A DNA stretch of 21,455 nucleotides from Gammaproteobacteria bacterium (GTDB taxonomy: Bacteria; Pseudomonadota; Gammaproteobacteria; SZUA-229). The first letter of the stretch is position 1. Every line of letters starts with the position of its first letter. The stretch lies in contig JAPHRB010000093.1 in assembly GCA_026197015.1 (NCBI GenBank), positions 1 to 21,455 of the forward strand. Reading direction: 5' to 3'. A program made the position numbers and the translations under genes. The notes below the pieces were generated by a model. It was not told the origin of the DNA. It saw only the letters and a program-made list of their open reading frames with translations, and did no database searches. This document shows positions 1-7,478 of the stretch, one piece after another.

Positions 1-97
1 AAAGTCATCTAAAGTCATCTAAGACACCCATCATAAAAAACACATAAAAACAGAGGTTTAGATTGTGACTCAGTCTTTTGTTGTTATGGGTGTCTTA
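1..97. repeat. 10-bp tandem repeat and a 12-bp inverted repeat
   Basis: The window opens with AAAGTCATCT repeated twice (1-20), which may continue beyond the left edge. TAAGACACCCAT (20-31) is the exact reverse complement of ATGGGTGTCTTA (86-97), so the transcript could close a 12-bp stem around a 54-base loop. The loop contains the small palindrome GACTCAGTC. The structure lies upstream of the GspC-like gene and could be the terminator of a gene to the left, a leader structure, or the end of a small repeat element. The repeats are read directly; the role is unknown. Confidence 0.45.
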
Positions 98-173
98 ATG
101 AGCTGTTTTAATAAGTTCCGATTTTAATAACTATTGACAATTATGATGAGGCGGGAGTAGCCTTATAAAATGA

Positions 174-1079
174 GTGGGTATTAATATCGAGTTCAACCTG
201 TTGTTCAACACAGTAGGCCTTATTGTGACAGCTGATTCGAAAACTAAAAAACATTTTCATAAGCGCGCTCGTGTTTATACGATATTAGGCCTACTGTCAG
301 TGCTTGGTGCCGGCTGGTCAATATTCAGTTCAGATTTCAAATCAAATATATCACCTGGTTCAAACTATACTTTTTCCTGGAATGAAGCTAATCAAGATGT
401 CACTATGCCGCTAGCTGATCAGCTAGTTATAGATCGCGTCAAACTTGAACTTTTGGGAGTGGTAACTCAAGGTGGTAACAGCTTAGCTTTTATTAGTATC
501 AATGATGGGTCAACAATAATAGTAGAAAAAGGTGGTGCAATAACACCTGGATTGCTACTTGAGGATATCAATTCTAAAAATATAATTGTGCGTCATACAC
601 AAGAATTAGAAAGAGTCGCCCTTCAATCAAGTCATAATGATCAAGTAAAGAAACATGATAGTAATGTGCTTGATGATATTCAAACAGAAACCCTCAACAA
701 AGAAAAAATATTCAGAGTTGGTAATGAACAACTTGGTCTTGCGCAAGCGCCTGAAAGTATTCAGCAACTTTCAGATAACCAGTATATTGTCAGACGCAGT
801 TATTTAACCAGCCTGTTAAATACCCCGGATATTTTTAAACAGGCATTGATAAAACCTAAAGATGGAGGTGGATTGATATTCGGGGGTATTCGACCAGATA
901 GTGTTTTTGATTACCTTGGATTCAGAATTGGAGATGAGATTTCTGAGGTGAATGGTAAATCAGTAGATTCATTATGGGATGTGTTAGCAATTAGAAATGA
1001 TTATGAAAATATTTCTAAACTGGAAGTAAAAATATCAAGGGGCAACAATTCTCAGTACCTGCACTATTTTTTACAATAG
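174..1079 (+). CDS. GspC-like inner-membrane protein with HR and PDZ domains
   Basis: This 301-residue protein has the architecture of type II secretion protein C. It has a short cytoplasmic N-terminus ending in a basic patch, one membrane segment at about 34-52, a homology-region-like beta domain at about 86-150 (LELLGVV, FISINDGSTIIVEKGGAITPG) and a C-terminal PDZ-like domain at about 218-301 (GIRPDSVFDYLGFRIGDEI, then VNGKSV). In the family, the HR domain contacts the secretin and the PDZ domain helps select substrates. No other Gsp gene is in the window, so this is either an orphan copy or one separated from its operon. The start is GTG at 174. The codon just before it is a stop, and the ATG at 170 opens only a four-codon frame. 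Later in-frame TTG/GTG codons (201, 225) are possible, since the upstream GGGAG at 153-157 is far from 174. Family assignment is fairly firm; its secretion partner is unknown. Confidence 0.75.
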   Translation: MGINIEFNLLFNTVGLIVTADSKTKKHFHKRARVYTILGLLSVLGAGWSIFSSDFKSNISPGSNYTFSWNEANQDVTMPLADQLVIDRVKLELLGVVTQGGNSLAFISINDGSTIIVEKGGAITPGLLLEDINSKNIIVRHTQELERVALQSSHNDQVKKHDSNVLDDIQTETLNKEKIFRVGNEQLGLAQAPESIQQLSDNQYIVRRSYLTSLLNTPDIFKQALIKPKDGGGLIFGGIRPDSVFDYLGFRIGDEISEVNGKSVDSLWDVLAIRNDYENISKLEVKISRGNNSQYLHYFLQ

Positions 1080-1163
1080 CAGTAAATTGCTAGCCTTTTT
1101 AGCGTTTATCACTAAAGCGTTTTATGACCGTTAATATAGCGTAAACAGGCAGGAGATTATCAA

Positions 1164-1388
1164 ATGAAAAAATCTATATATATTTGTATGTTGCTTAGTT
1201 TCATGTTTCTTTTTTCATGTAGTTCAGATGATGTGGGGGACGGTTCTGAGTGCTCATCTTGTAAAACTGATTCGGATTGTAATGATGGTATGACCTGTCA
1301 GGGTTTTTACAATAGCAATGGAGTGTATGAGCGTTGTTCAACTTACTCCTGCAATGTATTTGGGTGTTCAGGGACGACAAGCTGTTGA
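1164..1388 (+). CDS. small Cys-rich lipoprotein, unknown function
   Basis: This 74-residue protein has a type II signal: basic MKK, a hydrophobic stretch, and a lipobox ending at Cys19 (FLFSC). Lipidation and membrane anchoring are therefore expected. The mature part is only 55 residues after Cys19 but has eight further cysteines (30, 33, 39, 45, 58, 63, 68, 74), enough for four disulphides. The spacing (CSSCKTDSDC and later CSTYSC) recalls small EGF-like or dickkopf-like Cys-rich repeats found in secreted bacterial lipoproteins, but no named family was recognised. AGGAG at 1151-1155, eight bases before the ATG, supports the start. It follows the GspC-like gene by 84 bases on the same strand and may be co-transcribed or have its own promoter. 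The gene is likely real despite its size because signal, lipobox and ribosome-binding site agree. Confidence 0.75.
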   Translation: MKKSIYICMLLSFMFLFSCSSDDVGDGSECSSCKTDSDCNDGMTCQGFYNSNGVYERCSTYSCNVFGCSGTTSC

Positions 1389-1439
1389 TAGGTCATTTAT
1401 CAGTTGAGATTCCCACCCAGAACGGACATTCAATCATGT

Positions 1440-1465
1440 CTTATGCTCATTACTCAAGGCATAAG
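1440..1465. terminator. inverted repeat between convergent genes
   Basis: CTTATGC (1440-1446) and GCATAAG (1459-1465) form a 7-bp stem with a 12-base loop that includes the stop codon of the LysR gene. It sits where the lipoprotein gene and the LysR gene converge. There is no clear T-run, so a terminator role is only possible. Confidence 0.3.
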
Positions 1466-2364
1466 TCCCAATAGGGTGTGCCCTCAAATCGTTTAACAAG
1501 TAGATCAACAAACGCTCTGACACGCTGTGAAAGATGGCGCGTCTGCGGGTAGATCGCATATGCATAAATCTGTGGAGTACTGTAGTCTTTGAGTAAAGGC
1601 ACTAGCGCCCCACTCTCTATTTCCTTATAGATAATAAATGTTGGCACGAGAATAATACCCTGGCCTTCAACCGCGGCTTCTTTAAGAAACTCACCGGTGC
1701 TTGCCTTAAGGTAAGGGCGTATCCTGGTTTTGATTTCGTTACCATTGGCATCGATTAAATGCCAGTATTCGGAATCACGTAACAGGCTGTAAACAAGGCA
1801 CTGATGCTCTATCAAATCCTCCGGTGACTCGGGTATTCCCATCCGTTCAAGATAATCCGGGCTTGCACACATAACTGACTTAACAGTTGCTATACGGCGC
1901 GCAATCAAACTCGAATTCGGTAGATCCGCAACGCGAATCGCAAGATCAAATCCCTCCTGAATTAAATCTACTTCTCGATCATTAAAATCCAGATCAAATT
2001 CAATCTGCGAATGCTCTTTCATAAAATCATTAATGATGGGACTCATATGCATAAGACCAAAAGAGGATGGCAGGGCTATCTTCAAACTCCCCTTTAATGT
2101 TTCATGAGCCTGAGATGTAGCAATTTCAGCCTCTAGAACATCATCCAGTATTCGTACAACCCGCTGATAAAAAGCGCGGCCGGTGTCGGTTAGGTTCATA
2201 TGACGGGTTGTTCTGTGAAAAAGCTGCACACCGAGATGTTTTTCAAGTTCTTTCAGGCGACGACTAACCGCCGATTTGGCAACATTCAAGCGATCTGCAG
2301 CGCCGCTTATACTGCCTGCTTCAACAACCCGAATAAAGGTATGCATATTTTCAAAACGATTCAT
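1450..2364 (-). CDS. LysR family transcriptional regulator
   Basis: This 304-residue protein has the LysR layout. An N-terminal winged helix-turn-helix occupies about 1-60, with the typical run AGSISGAADRLNVAKSAVSRRLKELEKHLGVQLF and then HRTTRHMNLTDTG. An effector-binding domain of the periplasmic-binding-protein type lies at about 90-295. The HRTTR form is typical of the CrgA/DhcR-like branch often found beside oxidoreductases or cytochromes. It is divergent from the cytochrome b561/YceI operon across a gap of 366 bases, the usual arrangement for a LysR protein controlling its neighbour. The effector cannot be predicted. Length and motifs are normal and no defect is visible. The ATG at 2364 is preceded on the minus strand by a weak GAG. 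Confidence 0.93.
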   Translation of the reverse strand: MNRFENMHTFIRVVEAGSISGAADRLNVAKSAVSRRLKELEKHLGVQLFHRTTRHMNLTDTGRAFYQRVVRILDDVLEAEIATSQAHETLKGSLKIALPSSFGLMHMSPIINDFMKEHSQIEFDLDFNDREVDLIQEGFDLAIRVADLPNSSLIARRIATVKSVMCASPDYLERMGIPESPEDLIEHQCLVYSLLRDSEYWHLIDANGNEIKTRIRPYLKASTGEFLKEAAVEGQGIILVPTFIIYKEIESGALVPLLKDYSTPQIYAYAIYPQTRHLSQRVRAFVDLLVKRFEGTPYWDLCLE

Positions 2365-2730
2365 TTTAGCTCGATTGTTGCGATAATCAGAACAATTAAT
2401 TCATATATTAGTTGTTTATTTGTTAATCAGCAACAGTGATAATAACATCCACGTAGAGGAACAGGCTCTCCAATACGGGAAGGGAGAGGTTATGAATGCA
2501 CAAATGAACTAAGCACGGTTTTAACGTTCGAAGGTGCTGACACGTTACTGTCATTCCCACAATCAAGCCTAAAGGCAGCCTACCCTGATAACAGAGTTAA
2601 ACTTTATACTGCCACACGTGCGTAATATATTATGCAAGTAATTATTTAACAGGCATCTGAAATACTCAGTTGTATTAATTTACAAAATGCATCGAATTTG
2701 AACATATTGAGAAGAGAGAAAAGGTTTGAC
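2365..2730. promoter_or_regulatory. divergent LysR / cytochrome b561 intergenic region with candidate operators
   Basis: This 366-base gene-free stretch separates two divergent transcription units. ATTGTT (2374-2379) and AACAAT (2391-2396) form an inverted repeat with an 11-base centre, ten bases upstream of the LysR start. That matches the interrupted-dyad style of LysR operators (T-N11-A) and fits autoregulation. A second small dyad, ATTA-N6-TAAT, lies near 2628-2646 on the side of the cytochrome gene. No convincing sigma-70 promoter pair was found for the cytochrome gene. The middle of the region (about 2440-2600) shows nothing recognisable. Confidence 0.4.
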
Positions 2731-3276
2731 ATGCAGTGGAAAAACGACACAGATCGATTTGGTTTTATTGCAATAACATTACACTGGCTGGTGCCTTTAC
2801 CGGTTTTCATTCTGTTTGCATTGGGCTTGTGGATGACCGAACTGGATTACTACGATAGCTGGTATAAGTTAGGGCCCTGGTGGCATAAAAGTATTGGTGT
2901 GTTACTTTTTCTAACGGTAATATTACGACTTTTCTGGCGTTTTTTTACACCGTCACCAAAGCCCTTAACAAGTCATAAACCATGGGAAATTAAAATAGCG
3001 CATGTGGTTCATATATGTCTCTATCTGTTACTATTATTGACTATGTTTAGTGGTTATCTTATTTCAACTGCAGATAATCGCCCCATTGAAGTCTTCGACT
3101 GGTTTACAGTGCCGGCAACGATTACTTCCATTGTCGAGCAGGAAGATGTGGCAGGTCAGGTTCACCTGATAGTAGCATCGATTTTAATTGGTCTGGTACT
3201 GCTTCATGCAGCTGCAGCCTTAAAACATCATTTCATTGACCGGGATCGCAGTTTGATGCGTATGTTCGGACGTTAA
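2731..3276 (+). CDS. cytochrome b561 (CybB/YodB type), di-heme membrane protein
   Basis: A 181-residue, four-helix membrane protein of the bacterial cytochrome b561 family, expected to bind two b-type hemes and pass electrons in the inner membrane. Candidate heme-ligand histidines sit in the expected places: His18 (LHW) in helix 1, His52 (WWHKSIG) in helix 2, and His145 and His159 in helix 4. His91 and His94 start helix 3. ATG at 2731 is preferred to the upstream TTG at 2698. It has a purine-rich AGAGAAAAGG site seven bases ahead, and MQWKNDTDRFG is the usual N-terminus of the family. It lies 27 bases upstream of the YceI gene, and this pair with a LysR regulator is a recurring arrangement. 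The electron donor and acceptor are not known. Confidence 0.9.
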   Translation: MQWKNDTDRFGFIAITLHWLVPLPVFILFALGLWMTELDYYDSWYKLGPWWHKSIGVLLFLTVILRLFWRFFTPSPKPLTSHKPWEIKIAHVVHICLYLLLLLTMFSGYLISTADNRPIEVFDWFTVPATITSIVEQEDVAGQVHLIVASILIGLVLLHAAAALKHHFIDRDRSLMRMFGR

Positions 3277-3303
3277 TTATTTTTATCAACGAGGAGATAC
3301 ACC

Positions 3304-3885
3304 ATGACATTACGTAAAATAACCGCTTCATTATTGTTTGCCGGTTTAACTTTTAATAGCGCGGCGTTACTGGCTGAAGACTATATGATTGATACTAAAG
3401 GCGCACATGCTTTTATTCAGTTTCGTGTTCAACATTTGGGATACAGCTGGTTATATGGGCGCTTCAATGAATTCAGCGGTCAATTTAGTTATGATGAGAA
3501 AGCTCCAGAAAAAGCATCTGTCGAAGTCACTATTAAAACCGCTAGTGTTGACTCTAACCATGCGGAGCGTGACAAACATTTACGAAGTGATGATTTTCTG
3601 GATGTTAAAAAATACCCTGAAGCCAAATTTATCAGTACAGGTTATACACCTGGAAAAAATGGCAAAGGTAGGCTTAAAGGCAACCTGACTTTGCACGGTG
3701 TGACCAAACCAGTAGAAATTGAAATGTATTCTGTTGGTGCGGGTAAAGATCCATGGGGCGGTTATCGTCGCGGTTTTGAAGGCAAAACTAAATTTGCCAT
3801 GTCTGATTTCGGCATTGTAAAAGATCTTGGGCCAAAATCAAAAGATGTTGAAATGACGCTGTCTCTGGAAGGCATCAAAAAATAA
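3304..3885 (+). CDS. yceI: YceI family periplasmic lipocalin-like protein
   Basis: This 193-residue secreted protein has a signal peptide probably cleaved after ALLA (residue 24/25). The mature part matches YceI throughout: YMIDTKGAHAFIQFRVQHLGYSW near the start, VDSNHAERDKHLRSDDFLD in the middle, the conserved FISTGY and NLTLHGVTKPVEI strands, and a GYRRGFEG segment. The family forms an eight-stranded barrel that binds isoprenoid or other amphiphilic molecules; TT1927b with polyprenyl-pyridoxine is the structural example. Its pairing with cytochrome b561 suggests a quinone-like or isoprenoid-linked periplasmic function, but this is inference. A GAGGAG site at 3291-3296, seven bases before the ATG, supports the start. 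A strong stem (3900-3932) follows the gene. Confidence 0.93.
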   Translation: MTLRKITASLLFAGLTFNSAALLAEDYMIDTKGAHAFIQFRVQHLGYSWLYGRFNEFSGQFSYDEKAPEKASVEVTIKTASVDSNHAERDKHLRSDDFLDVKKYPEAKFISTGYTPGKNGKGRLKGNLTLHGVTKPVEIEMYSVGAGKDPWGGYRRGFEGKTKFAMSDFGIVKDLGPKSKDVEMTLSLEGIKK

Positions 3886-3899
3886 AATCTTTGTGTAAA

Positions 3900-3932
3900 T
3901 TAACTCTATCGCAATGCTTGCGATAGAGTTAA
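3900..3932. terminator. 14-15 bp hairpin downstream of yceI
   Basis: TTAACTCTATCGCA (3900-3913) and its exact complement TGCGATAGAGTTAA (3919-3932) enclose a five-base centre. The stem is very stable and lies 15 bases after the yceI stop. It lacks a downstream T-run on the plus strand, so it may act as a 3'-end stabiliser or a weak terminator rather than a classical intrinsic one. Confidence 0.65.
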
Positions 3933-4082
3933 CGACTATGCTTAAAATAATTATCTGCAAATGATGTAAGCACCATATTTCTCAAAAAATTAAATGTTAA
4001 TAAAAATTAAATACCTGTCCGTCAGGCAAAAGCATTCACCGACTTAAAATATTTTAAATTTTACACAGCCTGCTGATGCGGC

Positions 4083-4144
4083 CAAATTATGTTTTCATAT
4101 AAGCATAATTTGTCCAAAACATAGGCCTTATGGTGTGTTCACAC
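4083..4144. terminator. two inverted repeats downstream of htpX
   Basis: CAAATTATG (4083-4091) pairs exactly with CATAATTTG (4104-4112), giving a 9-bp stem with a 12-base loop. GTGTG (4133-4137) pairs with CACAC (4140-4144). Both lie just past the htpX stop on the minus strand and in the gap after yceI. Neither is followed by a good T-run. They may form the 3' end of the htpX transcript. Confidence 0.35.
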
Positions 4145-4164
4145 TCATCATTTTCAAAACAGTT

Positions 4165-5052
4165 TTATGAAAGATTCATCGCACGTTTTTCCAGCGCTTC
4201 TATTCGTGCGCTAATAGGCGGATGTGAAGAAAACAATGCCATAATAGCGCTTTTGTCGTTAATTCCAAAAGCCGCCATCTGTTCTGGCAATGGTTCTGGT
4301 TCAACCTGCCCAAGGCGTTTAAGTGCATTAATCATATTCTGGTGCCCTGCCAGATCTGCTCCACCGGTGTCTGCAATGAACTCACGTTTTCTAGAGAAAT
4401 ACATTACGATAGTTGAAGCAAGTACAGATAAAACAACCTGTGCCACAATGACACTAACAAAGTAACCAATACCATGCCCCTGGTTATTTTTTAAAATAAC
4501 ACGGTCTACAACATGACCAATTACCCGTGACAAAAACACAACAAAGGTATTAACAACGCCCTGAATCAAAGCCAGTGTGACCATATCCCCGTTAGCGATA
4601 TGGCTCATTTCATGCCCCACAACCGCTTCTATTTCTCCTTGTGTCATATTGTCTAATAAACCTTGAGAAACTGCCATTAATGCCTTGTTCTTAGTGGCAC
4701 CTGTGGCAAAGGCATTCATTGCGGGTGATGGAAAGATAGCCACTTCAGGCATTTTTATACCGACAATTTCAGACTGTTTTTCAACTGTTTTAATTAGCCA
4801 TTTTTCAATATTGGATGACGGGCTGGTTATGACAACCGCCCCTGTCATACGTTTAGCCATCCATTTTGAGATTAACAGAGATATAAATGATCCACCAAAA
4901 CCAATGACACCAGATAAAATAACTAATGCCTGTATATTAAGGTCTGAACCATTTTCAGCCAGGATGCTATCAACACCTAATAACCTTAAAGTAATACTCA
5001 GAACAACCATAATAGCTATGTTTGTCATAATAAATAACATGATTCGTTTCAT
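4165..5052 (-). CDS. htpX: HtpX, membrane zinc metalloprotease (M48B)
   Basis: A 295-residue inner-membrane protease that degrades misfolded membrane proteins together with FtsH. Length matches the E. coli protein (293). Two N-terminal membrane helices (about 4-25 and 40-62) precede the catalytic part. The zinc motif HEMSH is at 147-151 and the third ligand, Glu224, is in REFIAD. Two further hydrophobic segments lie at about 160-182 and 194-216. The conserved SPAMNAFATG stretch (109-118) and the C-terminal SSHPPISARIEAL (near 275-287) are present, so the enzyme looks intact. It stands alone on the minus strand, and its promoter region contains a dyad at 5094-5117. A weak AGG site precedes the ATG. 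Confidence 0.96.
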   Translation of the reverse strand: MKRIMLFIMTNIAIMVVLSITLRLLGVDSILAENGSDLNIQALVILSGVIGFGGSFISLLISKWMAKRMTGAVVITSPSSNIEKWLIKTVEKQSEIVGIKMPEVAIFPSPAMNAFATGATKNKALMAVSQGLLDNMTQGEIEAVVGHEMSHIANGDMVTLALIQGVVNTFVVFLSRVIGHVVDRVILKNNQGHGIGYFVSVIVAQVVLSVLASTIVMYFSRKREFIADTGGADLAGHQNMINALKRLGQVEPEPLPEQMAAFGINDKSAIMALFSSHPPISARIEALEKRAMNLS

Positions 5053-5093
5053 TGTTTAACCTACGTTAATTTCTTAAATATAAACTGACTGCA

Positions 5094-5117
5094 TTTACCC
5101 TTACACAATAAGGTAAA
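5094..5117 (-). promoter_or_regulatory. inverted repeat in the htpX promoter region
   Basis: TTTACCCTTA (5094-5103) and TAAGGTAAA (5109-5117) form a nine-pair dyad with one bulged base and a five-base centre, 42-65 bases upstream of the htpX start. Its position suits an operator or a leader hairpin. No obvious CpxR direct repeats were recognised here, and the binding protein is unknown. Confidence 0.35.
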
Positions 5118-5259
5118 CACAATCATAGATATGGGTATTTTACATGAAGTAAACAATAAGATAATTCGAATATAAAGAGTATTATGATCGAATTTTACGA
5201 AGTTATGATATAACTTTAGTATGACTTCGGATTTTGGTGCAGCTCAGGGATAGTTGTTA

Positions 5260-5510
5260 GAGGATATGCTTTCCCACGGAGGACCGTGGAAACAAGGCGA
5301 ACGAGTGACTCTTATGATCTGAAAGAAATTGCACTGTTCATGCACATCTCCCTCGGGGATAAGTCGTTGCTGTTTGCGCCCTGTCCCCTTAATCCATACC
5401 GTTACGAGCTGAAAGTGTAGGGTGCCGATTCCGCAGACTCTTGATGGCGTAACAGCGGGAAAGATACTCGGTCACCAATGGTGATATGCATGAACAGTGT
5501 ATTCCCTCGT
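5260..5510. repeat. GC-richer structured element: REP/MITE-like repeat or non-coding RNA
   Basis: The 536-base gap between htpX and the HD-GYP gene has no plausible reading frame, but its central part is visibly less AT-rich and full of complementary segments. A hairpin CCACGG-AGGA-CCGTGG lies at 5274-5289. A 13-bp perfect inverted repeat bounds the rest: CACTGTTCATGCA (5332-5344) and TGCATGAACAGTG (5487-5499). Inside it are ATCTCC/GGGGAT, GCGCCCT/AGGGTGC, TTCCGC/GCGGGA, TCACC/GGTGA, and a crossing pair GTTACG (5401-5406)/CGTAAC (5448-5453). The 5274-5289 hairpin resembles, from memory, REP-type palindromes that are mobilised by RAYT transposases. The bounded 168-bp part could be a MITE or a structured RNA. 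Not matched to 6S, tmRNA, SRP, RNase P or a group I/II intron. Confidence 0.5.
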
Positions 5511-5573
5511 GAAAACAAACAAGCATAACGAATAGGCCAGGAGTGATTAGCCTGTATATCAAACGACATCAGC

Positions 5574-5591
5574 TAACTTCACTTGAAGTTA
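5574..5591 (-). terminator. inverted repeat at the 3' end of the HD-GYP gene
   Basis: TAACTTCA (5574-5581) and TGAAGTTA (5584-5591) form an 8-bp dyad that includes the HD-GYP stop codon. It is tight, with a two-base centre, and has no T-run after it. It could mark the 3' end of the minus-strand transcript. Confidence 0.3.
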
Positions 5592-6716
5592 ACCTATTAT
5601 ATTTTCCTTAAACTGTGACTGAATAAGCACAACCTGATCCATGTTTTTAAGCAAAGCGTTCACACAGTTCTGGTCGAGCTTTTCACCAGCTAAACTCTGT
5701 ATAAGTTCTATAGCTTTTTCATTACTCCAGGCTTCTTTATAGGTGCGCTTACTTGTTAAGGCATCAAATACATCAGCTACCGCTACAATGCGTGCTTCCA
5801 GTGGAATGTTATCACCCTCAATACCTGCAGGATATCCACTACCATTTATTGCTTCATGATGCCCTTCGGCTATATTACGTAGAATATCCATATGTTTGAT
5901 ATTATTTAAGCCGAAGTTTACTAGTAATTCATCTATGATTTCACAGCCTTTATAAACATGAGTTTTCATAATTTTGGTCTCATTATCATCAAGCTGACCA
6001 GGTTTTAGTAATATATGATCAGGTATGGCGATTTTTCCAATATCATGTAATGGCGAAAACATAAATATGTGTTCAATATAGTCATCATTAAGATCGTAGG
6101 TCTCTGCAAGTTCGGTAGCTATCAAGCGACTATAACGTGACATTCGATCAAGGTGACTACCTGTTTCAGGGTCTCTCATATGCGTGATATGGCCCGTGGT
6201 TTTCACCGCTGCAGTCAGTGTTTTTATAGAACTAAGTTCATTAATTACCATTAAAGTAATCATATGCGCATATACATCTATATGCCGCAGAACACTTTCA
6301 GTAAACACATCTGTTTTATCAGAATTAAAGAAGATAAAACCTATGAAATCACCTTCATTAAATATAGGCAAAGTATAACTTGCAACATATCCGCCACGTC
6401 CGATTCGACGGGTATGTTCATGCGAGCCATTATCAAATGTAAGTAAATTATTAATTACTCTTGGAAGCCCTTTATCTAATATTTTTTTTAACGATGGAGC
6501 CTGATCAAGTAATGTTTGATAGTGTTCAAGAGGATTATCTGTATCGCCACTATGCAAATATGTTTTGAGTACTTTCGTTTCAGAATCGTATAAAGCAACG
6601 GCTATGCGAACGATAAAAGGAAATAAATCACTTAATGACTTATGAGTTGATGCTAACTTATCCTTTAAAGAAAGGTGTTTGTTGATATCTGCAAGTTGAT
6701 CACGATGTTCGTCCAT
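5589..6716 (-). CDS. GAF and HD-GYP domain cyclic-di-GMP phosphodiesterase
   Basis: A 375-residue cytoplasmic protein with a GAF-like sensor domain (about 25-160) and an HD-GYP domain (about 165-360) that hydrolyses c-di-GMP. Key residues are all present: His188, HD at 224-225 (FSPLHDIGKIAIPD), Lys228, His253, HH at 286-287, GSGYP at 292-296 and Asp315 (VAVADVFDALTS). The enzyme should therefore be active. The domain order matches proteins in Vibrio and Shewanella-type bacteria. It lies 162 bases downstream of the Met-rich membrane protein gene on the same strand, so it could be the last gene of the long minus-strand cluster or have its own promoter. The ATG start at 6716 has only a weak upstream site. 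What the GAF domain senses is unknown. Confidence 0.93.
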   Translation of the reverse strand: MDEHRDQLADINKHLSLKDKLASTHKSLSDLFPFIVRIAVALYDSETKVLKTYLHSGDTDNPLEHYQTLLDQAPSLKKILDKGLPRVINNLLTFDNGSHEHTRRIGRGGYVASYTLPIFNEGDFIGFIFFNSDKTDVFTESVLRHIDVYAHMITLMVINELSSIKTLTAAVKTTGHITHMRDPETGSHLDRMSRYSRLIATELAETYDLNDDYIEHIFMFSPLHDIGKIAIPDHILLKPGQLDDNETKIMKTHVYKGCEIIDELLVNFGLNNIKHMDILRNIAEGHHEAINGSGYPAGIEGDNIPLEARIVAVADVFDALTSKRTYKEAWSNEKAIELIQSLAGEKLDQNCVNALLKNMDQVVLIQSQFKENIIG

Positions 6717-6878
6717 AAAGTTTTCAGCTTCAAGTTAAATATCTGGTATAAGAGTATATAGACCACTTAATACGGTAACATTAAATATCATCAATGCAGA
6801 TCGACTCAGATCATTAGATCAGATATATCTATATAGTATCGCTTTAAAAATTATATATTTTGACAGGTACTCATTTCA

Positions 6879-7448
6879 TTACCAGGGAGCAAAAGAATTC
6901 ATAAAATTCATTGGTCTTGAAACATTACTATTCATACTAGACATGTCATAACGCATTTGATTCATAGACATAGACATATTGCGCATATTTTTATTCATTT
7001 CACTAATATACATAGACTGATCCTGCATTATTAATGTCATATTATGCACGTCTGCAGTCATCTGAGTCATATTACCGCTCATATTAACCATCTCTGTTGA
7101 AACAATGGTGATATCTTTTGTTAAACTAAAAATAAGAAAGAAGCCATATATGGCTAGTACAACAAAACTAAACATAGCCGGGTAAACAATTAACTCCCAA
7201 CGCCTGGCACTTGCAGTAAAAGTTTTAGTTAAATCGTCAAGGCTTCTGCTTAAAACATGTTCCACACTATCCTTAATAGTATCGTCATAATATCCAAACA
7301 TTGATAATTTTTTGTCACAAGTATCTGGCGAGTTTGGACAGGTATCAGGGTCAGCCGTACACCCTGCAATACCGGGCTCACATTCTATTGCCTCAATAAT
7401 GACTTCACGTACATTTTTTATTTTTTTCGGCTTATGATCTGTATTCAT
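6879..7448 (-). CDS. single-pass membrane protein with a regular Cys motif and Met-rich C-terminus
   Basis: No family was recognised for this 189-residue protein. The N-terminal part (1-82) is hydrophilic and carries four cysteines at exact seven-residue spacing: 23, 30, 37 and 44 (CX6CX6CX6C), in Asp/Pro-rich surroundings. One membrane helix lies at about 88-110. The C-terminal part (about 113-189) holds about 17 methionines along with many Asn and Ser, and looks like a coiled coil or helical rod (MNKNMRNMSMSMNQM). With the N-terminus inside, as the basic KPKKIKNVR suggests, the Met-rich part would be periplasmic. It could bind Cu(I)/Ag(I) through Met, or simply oligomerise. It starts 30 bases after the TPR gene, with GAGATAATA before the ATG, so the two are probably co-translated in one operon. 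Confidence 0.8.
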   Translation of the reverse strand: MNTDHKPKKIKNVREVIIEAIECEPGIAGCTADPDTCPNSPDTCDKKLSMFGYYDDTIKDSVEHVLSRSLDDLTKTFTASARRWELIVYPAMFSFVVLAIYGFFLIFSLTKDITIVSTEMVNMSGNMTQMTADVHNMTLIMQDQSMYISEMNKNMRNMSMSMNQMRYDMSSMNSNVSRPMNFMNSFAPW

Positions 7449-7478
7449 TATTATCTCAAAAAGTTTAACTAATCTGGT

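Noticed and set aside
4685..5059. Plus-strand frame opposite htpX
   Set aside because: It is a shadow of the intact HtpX reading frame, with no family match or ribosome-binding site.
5194..5215. loxP-like arm TTACGAAGTTAT followed by ATAACT
   Set aside because: It resembles one loxP arm, but the second arm and spacer do not match. It is explained by a short local palindrome in AT-rich DNA.
5331..5500. Possible 6S RNA or group I intron
   Set aside because: Length and a few short motifs (GTCCCC, AGACT, AAGATA) invite comparison, but the internal pairing is not the single long rod of 6S RNA, and the P3-P7 arrangement of a group I intron cannot be drawn.
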